From Anaeramoeba flamelloides (Eukaryota; Metamonada; Anaeramoebidae): 64,000 bases of DNA. Of the stretch, positions 1-11,099 are shown piece by piece. Positions within the stretch are counted from its first letter, which is position 1; each line of letters opens with the position of its first letter. The notes under the pieces were generated by a model that saw nothing but the letters and a program-made list of their open reading frames with translations, was not told the origin of the DNA and ran no database searches. The stretch lies in assembly GCA_027625915.1 (NCBI GenBank), contig JANTQA010000057.1, forward strand, positions 9,486,001-9,550,000, read 5' to 3'. Position numbers and translations under genes: made by a program.

Positions 1-2475
1 AAAGTCAAAAAAAAATCTTATATCTTTTATTCTTTCAAAAATATTAATTAAATCACATTTAAGTTACTTGGTATTAATGTTTTTAATAGATAAAACATTG
101 TTATCAAAATATACGGAAAAAATATAATTTGAAAAAAACTAATTGTTTAAAAATTATGAAACAGGTATAAAAAAAAAAGTTTATTACAATTTTTTTTTTT
201 TAATAACAATTGTTGATCCGTCAAATGATAAGATAACATCAAATAATCTTATTATAGTATTTGTATTTTACCCAAATCCAACTTTAACTTTATTTCAACC
301 TTTTATATTTTTTTTATGATCTAACTAAACAGTTTAAGAAATTAGAAAACAGGAAATAAAAACAATAAAGAAAAGACAAAAAAATGAAAAAATAGTTTTA
401 TCAGGTATTAGTGATTTTCCTAGATAAAATGAAATCTTGTTTAGATCTGAAAAAAAAATATTTTGTGTAATTTGTGTTTTGGCTTATGAAATGAATGAGT
501 TAACCTCATCTAAACAATTTATTAATTTGAGTCTCTTTTTTGAAATTCCAAAATTCACATGCTTTAAACATAAAACTCAAAAAATAACATATTATTTTGT
601 TTAACAATTAAGTTTATTCTTGAAAATGATAAACACTATTTTTCCGATTATGTTGGAAAGTTTCGATTTTGTAAGAAAATTTTTCATTTTTTTTTTCCTA
701 TTTTGAATATTTAACCCTTCAATTTCAAATCTCAAAAAATCAAAATAATTGGGGTAAAGCTTGGTCAAATAAATAAAATTTTACATGAAGTTTAACAAAA
801 ATTTATCAATGAAATTGAGATCTATTAAGTAATTTTTTTTTATTCTTTTCAAGTTTGAAAAAAGTTTATTTCTTGTTTTCAAAAGATGAAAAACCATAGC
901 AAAAATAATTTTCAATTTTGTAAAATTTTTTGAACAAATTCTTTGGTCTTATTCACAATAATTTTCTTTACAACAATTTTAATCATTTTTATCAGAAAGA
1001 AAATTGATTTGAATTTTGTAGATAAAATTTCCTAAATTCCCAAATACCTTCAAGAAAATTTGAAAATAAAAAATGGAATTTTATCTTAAAACAAAAATTC
1101 GATTTCTGAATAAAATTAGTAAATGACCTTAAAGATTTAAAAGTTATAAATATCATTTTGAAAGAAATATAATTATTTTTCAATATGTAAAATAAATCAT
1201 TTTTATGGTTAACCAAAAAAAAATTAAATCAAAAAAGAAAAAAAACTCTTTTATTAATATTCCTGGTAACAAAGGCTCGTTATTATGGAATAATGGTTGA
1301 AATAGGCAATAGAAAATGAAATTTTTATACTGTAAGAAATGAAAAGAATTTAAAGGTTCTCTTTTTCATATAAAAAAATGAAAAAAAAAATTTGATCTTA
1401 CTAAACTAATTTTCTTTTCTGAGTTTCTAAGTTGATCAGAATTATTTGACACTTGGAATATACAAAATTTGTAAGTAAAGTAAATAACCAATAAAAAACA
1501 TTAAAATTTTGTCCTGTTGTCATTGAGTACCGGTCTCTTAAAATCAAAATTGTTTTCAAATTTAATTAAATTTTAGTATATTATTCCTTAAAAAAATTTT
1601 CATCATGTTCAAAATTATGGGATTTAGTTTACTAAAGTAGTAGATATTTGTCAACTAAATTTCATAATAAATGGCGAAATTTTTTTTTATTTTTATTTTG
1701 CTTTTTTTGATTTTTATTTTTAGAGGAAAAAAAAAAATTTCTAGTGTATAGAACAGAATATTAAAAGAGTAATTTTTTTATTATAATAGATAAATTCACT
1801 TTATTACAATATTTATTTTCAAAATTTGATTTTTAATTGGCCAATGATTTTGAAATGGAGTTTATAAATTTTCCAAAAAAAAAGTTGGTAAAAAATTTGT
1901 CTCATTCTGAATTCATAATGTCATAAAGTATTTATATATTAATAATTATCATCACTTATTACAAATTAGGAATCTTTCTTGATTCTAAAAATAATTGTTT
2001 CAATGGACTTATTTATTATTAACTGATGAAATAAATGAATTTTATGACTTTTTATGAATTATTTATCAATAATAGAATTTGATTTTGAATTTTAATTAAA
2101 AAAAAATATCAAAGTATTATTTTTAAGAATTGTTCCAAAAAAGTTTTCAAAGGTATCTTTAGAATAGATGACAAACTTTTGTTGAACTATTTGCAGTACA
2201 CATTAAAAAATTTTGATCATACTTTTTTAAAACGACTTTACTAATATGTTGTTTATTTTTTTCGATTTTCGATCAAAAATTAAAACTTTTGAAATTAAGA
2301 ATAAAAAGAATAGAAATAATTACTGTAATTGTTTATTAATTTTTTTAATCATAAATTTTTATAAAATAATATTTTGATCTTTTAATTTCTGAGAATGTTA
2401 GATAATTATAAATTCAATAAAACATTATAATTATTCAAGTAATTATTTTGATTTTTTTTTTATGAATTTTACTTA
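1..2475. other. AT-rich intergenic region, nothing recognised
   Basis: About 2.5 kb of A/T homopolymer-rich sequence. Open frames are short and composed almost wholly of F, L, I, K and N codons, as expected by chance at this base composition. I see no RNA gene, no repeat shared with the rest of the window and no convincing exon. Confidence 0.6.
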
Positions 2476-5400
2476 TTATTTTTCTTCTTTTTCGTTTTTT
2501 TCATCCTTTTCGTTTTTTTCATCCTTTTCATTTTTTTCATCCTTTTCATTTTTTTCATCATTTTTTACTTCTATTTTTTCATCTACTTCTTCATTTTTTT
2601 CATCTTTTTCATCTTTTTCTTCTTCTATTTCTTCTTCAATATCTTCATCTTCAATTAACCCATAAGTTTCTAAAACAAGTTTTTTGAATTTTTCTACTTG
2701 TTTTTCTTTTTCTAATTCCATTTCTTTTTCCTTTTCTTCTTTTTCCTTTTCTTCTTTTTCCTTTTCCTTTTCCTTTTCTTCTTTTTCTTTTTCTTTTTCA
2801 TTTTCTTTCTCGTTTTCTTTTTTGCTCTCTTTTTCTTTTTGTTGTTCAAGTAATTTTTGTTGTAATTGTTGACGTTTTAACATTTTTTCTTTTTCAAGTT
2901 TTTCTTCTTTTTCTTTTTCCTTTATTTTTTCTAAATTTTCATCGAATTTATCGACATACTCTTTTAATATTCTTTTTAAACCTTTTTTCAGTAGAGAAAT
3001 TTTAGCGATTTCTGACGTTATTATACATTTTTTAATAGCTTCAAAAAATAAAGTTAATATTTCAAGATTTTTAGAAGTAAACATTAACATGAAAACTTTA
3101 TAATCAAAATCTTTTATAGAAAATAAATAGTCTAGAATTTCTTTACTATCAGCAAATTGTGATAATAAAATTGCACCTTCTTTTTTTAAAATATCAAAAC
3201 GGGAAAGCATTAAAAATATCAAAATTAAATACCCTTCTTCGTCTTCTTTTAATACTTGTAGCATTACATCTTTTCCAAGTGTCATCATTAATTTATAAAT
3301 TACTCGTACGGCACCATATTTTAATTTTGCAACGTCTTTTTGTTTAACCTGTGGCATTAATTCAGCAACTACATTTTGCTTAATAACTATTTTACAGGCC
3401 TCTTCAAGATTACACAAAAAGTTTAAGCATTCAATTCCATAATCTTTAATTTCTATTCTTTTGTGGGATAATAATTTGATTATTTTTGGAAAGATTTCAG
3501 GATATTCAAGGAATATTGGTCTATTTTCAGCTATTTTAAAATAGAATAAAAATGAATGAATACGGATATTAATAATAAGGATATTTATAATATAATTTAA
3601 ATAGATCAATTAAAAAGAAAAAAGGATAATGAGAAAAGAAAGAAGAGGGAAAAAAAAAAAAATAAAAATAAAAAAAAAAATAATTACCCAAAACAGCAAG
3701 ATTTCTAATTACACCAGCAGCTAAATGTTGGATTTTAAAATTTTCATTTGATAAAAATTCCATAATTATAGGTAAAACGCCATTTTTGATTAAATGTTTA
3801 CACGTTTCATTTGTTCTTGCAAGATTACCCATCCACATTACAGTTGATGTAACAATTGTTTCGTTTTTGGAATGAAGTAATTTAGATACTATATCAAGGG
3901 CACCCATCTCGATCATCAGTCTCATGGAATCATCATCAAGAGATAAATAGGCTAAGATTTTGAATAATTTTTTTTGATTTTCTTCATTTAGTTCTGAGTC
4001 AATTAATGGCATAACACCTTTAACCATCTCGGGTGATCCAATATAATTTGGACAAAGATCTATTTATTTTTTGAATATGGTATGTAGTTAATAATAATTA
4101 AAAATATATCAAATAATAATTTGAAATCAAAACCATTAGCAAATAAAAATAATTTAATAATAAGAATTAATTTAATAATTTGAATTAATTTTTTAATAAA
4201 TATTATAAAACAGAAACACAGAAACAAGAACCAAAGGTTATGAATATTATTATTAAATCTAAATTCAAAGAAAATCCAGTTGTTATTAAGAAAAAAAAAT
4301 AGACATCAAAACATGTATGATTAAGATTCATTAAATTAGTGAATAAAATTGAGGCTGTTTCTCTTCAGTTTTATTTTCATTTATTGATGGATCTTATTTT
4401 TTGTTATTAAAAAGATTACAATTTTCTATTCTATATAATTTATCCGAAAGTATATTTTTCATTATTACAACCGGAATTTGATAAATAATATTAATATTTG
4501 TGATCGGAAAATATTAAATGCATTATTTCAAACAATTGTTATCCTATTAAAATTATATTTTCACTTTTTGTTTTTATTTATCACCAAATTAAGGAAATTT
4601 TTTTAAACATGTCAAATTTTCAACATAATATTGGAACAGTATTTGTAATCAATTTTCAAAACCTAATTAAGTCCAATTAGGAAATGAAAAAAAATGAAGA
4701 GAATTTTGGTTTATTTGATCAAATATTTTTTTGGCTTTTTTTATCTTTTAGACAATATAAAAAATGAGTCACATTTTTTAACCCTAAAATAGGAGTAAAA
4801 ATTAACATTTTAAAATATTTTTTGCTTATTTTTTACTTTATTTTGTGGCTATCTGTATTTTATGGCCAGTAAATATTACTTTTATGACCAGCAACACATT
4901 TGTTGACTTAAAAGATTGTTGAGTCAAGAAATCTTGTTATGTTTGTAATTTAGATTTTTTTTTCGAAAATTTGTCATTTGGACAAAGCCATTTTCAAGAC
5001 AAATTCGACACTTAACTTAAAAAGGTTCAAAAATCAAAATCCTCTTATTCCTCATTTTTTTTTTTTGATTTTAAAATATTCTAGAGTTGTGAGGAAATGG
5101 TTTAATTATACTTGAATATAAAGTAGAAAGTGAAGAGAAACAAGAAGTAAAAAAAATTTATTTTTAAATTTACCTTGTTTTTTTAGAGAATTTTGAAAAG
5201 TTTTTATATCAATAAATGTTTTTTTAAAATCTTTGAAAAAACTTGTATTAAAAAAATTTTTGGATTGAATTTCCTTTAATTCATTAGCTTTTAAAACATT
5301 TTTTCTATTTAAATCATTGGATTTCAGTTCTCACATAACATAAAATAAAGATAGTCCTTAAAAACAAAATCCAAATTCAAAAATTAGATTTATTATTTGA

Positions 5401-7402
5401 ATCAAAATAAAAATTCAAAACAACAAATTAAACCAGAATTTAAGCATGTTCAATTTTTGTAAATATGAGATTTTAATTGTAAACAATTTGCAAAAGTGAA
5501 TTTTTTGGATATTTTGATTCTATGATTTTTCTATTCAGGTGAAATTAGCTTTAACAATAGGAATTATTTTTGTTTGAGTAATTTCAATTTGTGGGTATCT
5601 TCATTGATCAGTGAAAATTAAGAAGAATAATATTTGGAAATTTTTAACTTTTGCTAACATTTAATAATTATAAATCGATTTGACTCATTTTTTTTCCATT
5701 TATTACTTGATTTTAAGAGTAAAAATGAAAAATAGGATTTCACCAACATACAAAAATTATTTGAATACTAAAAAAAAAAAAAAAGCTATTATTATTCACT
5801 TTTTTCACCAATTTAGAGCACATTAGATATTCCAAATCGATCTTTATCAACTTGGGATGGCAAATATGCTACTTTTATGTTTAATATTAAGAAAAATAAA
5901 TCACATTTTTTAATTCCAAAAGTTTTAAAAATTCCTCAACACAACCTTTTGAGACAAGAATCAATTTTTCTTTTGCTTTTGGATGATTGAAATCATTGAA
6001 ATAGAATAAAATAAAGAGTTTAAAAACAAAACCTTTCAGTTGTTAATGTTGTTTTTGGAAAAAGTTCAATAAAACATTTTTAATTTTTCATTTTGCAAAA
6101 GATTACAATTAACCAAGAAGAATGACATTAAAAAAACAAAAAAAAAAAAAAAAAATGAAAAAATATTACCTCCAACAATAATGTCAGCGACAAGATCAAA
6201 AGCTTCTTCTACAATGTCTTCGTCTTCATGGGTCATTAAAGGAATAAATTTATGCATTTTTTTAGTTTTTGAAATTGCTAATTTATTTTCTTCTGCATTC
6301 ATTAAGTTTGCAATACAATTCATTGTCATATTTAATAATTGTTCATCATCGTTTGGTATACATTCCATTAACTTGTCAAAAATTCCAACTTTACCTAAAG
6401 CGACTTGTCGTTCCTCTGTTTAAAAAGAAAGATTGAAAAAAAAAAAAAAAAAAAAAAAAGAAAAGTTTTCAAGTAGAAAGTATTTTATAATTTTAGTCTT
6501 GTATTGATTAATTTGAATTTTTTAAAAAGGGTTGGATTGTGAGCGGAAACAAATGAAAAATTGAAATTACCATTATCATAAGAAAGATTTGTCATAAATC
6601 CAACAAGTGTTTTGGTGAATAATAAATTGTTATTATCAACAGCCCATATTTCTAAAATTCTTGGTACTAGATCCATTTTAAAGATTAAGCCTTGGTTTTT
6701 CTCTATTAAAAAAAAGAATAGGATTTTTTGATAAAATAAAAAAAATAAAAAAAAGAAGATTGAAATTATTGGGAAATTTCTTTTGTTTTTTTAAAAATAA
6801 AACATAAATTACAAAAATAAGGAGAAAAAAAAAAAAAAAGAAAAAGAAAAAAACAAACCATGGTAGCAAGACAAATTTGCAAAAAGACGTGAAGAAAACC
6901 TTTGAATTTCCACATTTTCATTATTCAAACATTCTTTTGTGTACTCAAGAACTTTTTCTAAAGCCATTGGTGTTCTGTTGTCTTCTTCTTTTGCAAGCTC
7001 GCCTAAGGTGTCCAATAAGATCTTGTTCAAGTCATCGTTTTTTAATTCAAACACTTTTAAAAATTCCTCAACACATCCTTCTGAGACAAGAATCAATTTT
7101 TCTTCACCTTTATGTTGTCAGAGATTTTAGAAACGAAAGAGAATAAAACAAAGAGTTTAAAAACAAAACCTTTCAGTTGTTAATGTTGTTTTTGGAAAAA
7201 GTTCAATAAAACATTTTTCATTTTTCATTTTGCAAAAGATTACAATTAACCAAGAAGAATAAAATTAAAAAAAAAAAAAAAAAAAAAACTATTCTTCTTT
7301 ACTTCCTGTTTTAGAAAATTCGAGGATTTTATTGAGATTCTCCTTGACAACTTTAGGTTCTTTAGAAGTTCCTAAAAGATTTATAAGTTGCTTTGCATTC
7401 AT
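2476..7402 (-). CDS. SmgGDS/Rap1GDS1-like armadillo-repeat protein, six exons
   Basis: Exons on the minus strand are 7402-7303, 7107-6859, 6702-6571, 6415-6170, 4059-3688 and 3530-2476, giving about 717 residues. All five introns are GT-AG and all are in phase 1, and the frame closes exactly across every junction. The N-terminus (MNAKQLINLLGTSKEPKVV) is followed by armadillo-type helices throughout, for example ALGKVGIFDKLMECIPNDD and NLARTNETCKHLIKNGVLP. This resembles Rap1 GTPase-GDP dissociation stimulator 1 (SmgGDS) and Dictyostelium darlin, which bind prenylated small GTPases of the Rho/Rap class in the cytosol. The last roughly 150 residues are a charged K/E-rich tail with tandem EKEKEE and NEKDEK units that the animal protein of about 607 residues lacks. 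Four introns are 155-195 bp; the fourth is 2.1 kb and carries a relict exon. Family assignment is by pattern recognition; another armadillo protein is possible. Confidence 0.8.
5920..6125 (-). pseudogene. Relict duplicate of SmgGDS-like exon 2 and intron 1
   Basis: This stretch inside intron 4 (6169-4060) closely repeats 7045-7270, which covers the 5' part of exon 2 and most of intron 1 of the same gene. Read on the minus strand it still encodes KLILVSKGCVEEFLKLLELK, against KLILVSEGCVEEFLKVFELK in the functional exon, then runs into non-homologous sequence and a stop. It lies directly after exon 4 in gene order, as expected after tandem duplication of an intron 1 to exon 4 block followed by loss of most of the second copy. 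Confidence 0.75.
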
Positions 7403-7559
7403 AATAAGATGAAATTAAAAATAATTTGAAAAAAAATGATTAAACAAAATAATTTAAACCATCCAATTATTGAAATTAAATATTTTCTTCTAATACTTGA
7501 TTTTTCAAAAAACAATGAGATTTGAAACACCTGACAAGAAATTTCTGGGTTTGGTTGAA

Positions 7560-9450
7560 AATTTTGTTCTGAATGGACAAGTAAACTAAAAAAAAATCTT
7601 CGAGTAAATTTATTAGTAAATTCAAAAAAATTCTTACCGTATCTTGAAATTGAAAAATCAAGGTCAACAAATCTGATTACTACAAACCAAACTTACTTTT
7701 ACAGAAATTTCCCCAAAATGAATTCTTGTTTTTAAGTTTGATCCATTTTTCACTTTTTTGAAAAGTTCCAAATACAACCACTTTCCAAATTATTTTAAAA
7801 AACTTATTTTTTTTGAAGAAAGAAATCTTATTGCCTGTAAAGTAATTGAACAAAAATAAACTTTTCAAATAAAAACTCAAAGTTTTGGAAAATCTCAGTA
7901 TAAAAAATTAACTTGGTTTCAAAATAAATTATAATAATTAATTAAATTTGAAAAAAATATAATAACCATTTCAATAAAATATTTTCAATTGTAAATTGGT
8001 CATATCATCCAGAAAAAAATGTTTATCAACAACACGTCACATAATCTAATAGCCTTATATCTTATAATTACAAATATATTTTTTTTTAAAAGCATTATGT
8101 TTTACTTTCACTTTTTTATAATTTAAATGAAAACCAATTATAAAAAAAACCAATAAAAGATCCAAATTTACATTGTTGTTGCTATTTTTAGAAATTTTAA
8201 TGGGTGACTTTAAGAAACTAAACTGAAAATATATCTTTTGAATTTTATGAGGACTTAATCAATTCAAAAAAATAATTGAAACAAATGCAATTTACTCAAT
8301 TCATCAAAGGTATATATGTACAAAATAATACATTTTTTTTTTATGGTTAAATGATTTTTTATCATATTTTAACCAACTTTTTGAGTAAATTTCCTGGTAC
8401 TACCCATAATTTTATGTATATTTTTTTGTTTTAACTGGTTTGAAATATCCCTAAAGCTTTTGAAATATAAAAATGAAATTTTTATTTGAAAAAATAATTT
8501 AACCGGACTTTTGGTTCAAATTAATTCTTTGCCTTTGTCCAATTTTTTTTTTTTAGAAATGGTTCAATGTTTTTATCTTATTTTTTTTTATGCTTTAATT
8601 TCAACCGTTGTGTTAAAAAGTGAATTTAATGATTATTTTTTCATAGAATTTACCCTCTCTAAAAATGAAATCTTTAATGAAAATAGTCAATGTCTTTATT
8701 CAACAGTTGTTTTGAATCATTTTTTTTCTTTTTGATTGAATAAAAAAATACATTAAAATCATCCAAAATAATCAAATTTTAAATTATCGCCTTAAAACTT
8801 TATTAAAACCTGAAAAAATCAACGAATAATCAAAATTAATATATTTTAATTTGCTTATTTTTAAATAAAATTTAATAATCCAATCTTAAATAATTTTGAA
8901 TTCAATAATAACTCTAATATTAAAGTAACCATAAGACTTTTCAATTATTTTTCAAAATTAGATATATTCCCAAAAAAATAAGATGGATTGAAATGAAAAA
9001 TTATTATAAAAAAAAATCCATCGACATAATTAAATAACTTTGTTAAATAATAACACTTTATTAGTTATTCTTTGAATATTTGTAAAAAAATATTTGATAA
9101 TCTGTTAAATTTCAAGAAATTTAATAAATTCTTGAAATAAAGAACCAATTTTTTATAGTCTTCAGGGATTAAATATTCTTTTTTATTATTTTTTTTTAGT
9201 TATTTTTAAAATAAGATTGAATTAAAAATAGTTTTTGAAAGTAGAGGCATGAAGAAATAACTATGAGTGAGATTTCCTTAATATGAAAACCTTTAGAAAT
9301 TTTTCTTTTTTATTTTTTTCATTGAAAAATTTATGAAAAAATATCACAACTTTTTACTGAAAATCAATCTTAAAAAATTAATTCTTTTAAAAATTATAAA
9401 CTATTTTTCAAAAAATGTTAAAAATATTTTTTTCATCATATTTGATTGAG
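7560..9450 (+). repeat. Dispersed repeat R7, copy 1
   Basis: Shares ordered blocks with the copies at 14890-16170 and 23780-26390 in the same orientation and with 32080-33010 and 46850-47860 in the opposite one. Diagnostic blocks include CTTGAAATTGAAAAA, CCAAAATGAATTCTTGTTTT, AAACCTG followed by AATCAA, and a late ATTAAATATT block after TTCAGGGA. No long open frame is conserved, so it looks like a non-autonomous element or decayed remnant. This copy is the most diverged in its right half. Confidence 0.5.
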
Positions 9451-9715
9451 TTTTTAGGCTTATAAATAACCTATTACCTTTGTGGAAATAATATATTAGA
9501 TTTACAAAATCCGAAAAGAATTGAAAAAATTATTTTTTGTGCTAATTAAATGTTTACTTTTATTATGTTTTTTATATGTAATGGATTGATTAAATTTTAA
9601 TATTTGTTTTTTTGGTATTTTGAATTGATTTTTTCACATTAAAATGCTGTTTTAAGTTTTTAATTTTAATTGAATTTTTTGCCAATTAGAATCCACCTAA
9701 GAAATTTGTTTTTTT

Positions 9716-9838
9716 TTTATTTGAATTTTGTTTAACAAAAGAAGGCCAATTTTCCAATAGCCTTTTTAGGTTATGAGTCACCCCTTGAGTATCGTACAAA
9801 TCCAAGGTAAAGGAATCGACCCTTAACTCAAAAGTTCC
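9716..9838 (-). repeat. Short repeat R5, copy 1
   Basis: About 115 bp that match 59318-59433 in inverted orientation. Shared blocks include the end TTTGTTTAACAAAAGAAGGC, AATAGCC, GTCACCCCTTGAGTAT and GACCCTTAA. Both copies can be read in the same frame with a common RV-SFT and TQGVT pattern, so it may be a fragment of a coding element. Confidence 0.6.
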
Positions 9839-11055
9839 AGGCAAAAAATGAAAAACCCTTTTTTTTTTTAAGAATAAACCAAAATACAATAGTTTGTAAA
9901 TAAGATAAATAATAAAATTTTGATTAGCCACGAATTTTATAAAATAAATACACTAATAAAGTTTAAATTACCCAAAAAAAAAATAAAATGTTAAAAAAAT
10001 TTTTCGGTACCTTTCATGGAAGCGTGTTTTGCAGAGCTCAGTAATTTTATGGAAAAAATGAAATAATGTGTAATAAGATACTTTAAAAGTAAACTCTTTT
10101 AAATATTAAAAGAAATTATAAATCCTCAATTTTATTCAAGTTATTTTGTAATTTTTAAAAGATATTTTTTTCCAGATTTGTTTTTAAATAAAAAATAAAA
10201 AAGAGAAGAATTAAAGGAGTAATAAAAGTAAAAATTTAAAAAATAAAAGACCAAAAATTTGACTAAATTCAAAAAAATAATCAGATTTAAAAATTACAAA
10301 AAATACTGTGAAAACTATTAGATCAAAATGATCAAATTTGTTCTCTTTATTTATTAAAAATAGGTTCATTTGGTTGAAAATGGGTTTATTGAAATCGAAA
10401 ATAACTGTATTTATTTATGGAGGAATTAAATATTCTCTGAAAATAGCCAATTAGTCAAATATTTTGCAATTTTTAAAATAAATCAAAATTTCTTTATATT
10501 TTTGATATTTTAAGTGTTATGTTTTGGACAATTTCTTAATTTATTTTCAAAAGTAGAAGTAATTCTATTTTGTCTAATTTGTAGAATTAACTTTTTTTAT
10601 GAAATCAAATAAATATCCTTCTGGCTAATACAATAATTAATATCAAATAATAAATTTCAGAATAATTTTCCCTTTCCTCTATTTTAATGGTTAATTAATA
10701 TCTTTTTAACAACACTCAAAACACTTTTTTTTACAACTTATCAGTACAATTTTTTTTACATAATAATCTTCATTAATTGATTTTTTTAGTTTTCAATTTT
10801 TTCTGTCCCGAAATTGGATTTGTTAAAGTAATTTTTGAAGAATAGTAAAAATAAAAAAATTATTTTGGCATTAACGAAAAAAATAAAAAAAAAAATAATG
10901 ATTGAATTTTTTTATTAATTGTAAAAAATATTAGTGGATATAAAAAAAAAAAAAATAAAAATAAAATTTTGAGAGAATATTAAAGAACAATAAAAAAATA
11001 GAAATAAAAAAATCAAAAACAATTTAAAATGTGTTGGAAAATTATTAAACAAATT

Positions 11056-11058
11056 TTA

Positions 11059-11099
<41 letters not shown>

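Larger units (their letters stand above)
7403..11055. other. Intergenic region with repeats
   Basis: No convincing gene. From about 7560 to 9450 it holds a copy of the dispersed repeat I call R7, and 9716-9838 holds a shorter repeat (R5), both listed separately. The remainder (9850-11055) is A/T homopolymer-rich. A small island of mixed composition near 10015-10050 could be a fragment of an exon on the minus strand but is too short to call. Confidence 0.5.

Noticed and set aside
992-1216. 74-codon minus-strand frame in the first 2.4 kb
   Set aside because: Composition is almost only F, I, K, L, N and S, as expected from random AT-rich DNA, with no splice or domain support.
9686-9931. 81-codon frame on the minus strand
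   Set aside because: Its protein-like part lies wholly within repeat R5, and the rest is homopolymer-coded.
10010-10051. Mixed-composition micro-exon candidate on the minus strand (TELCKTRFHE)
   Set aside because: About 25-40 bases with no partner exon; cannot be told from chance.
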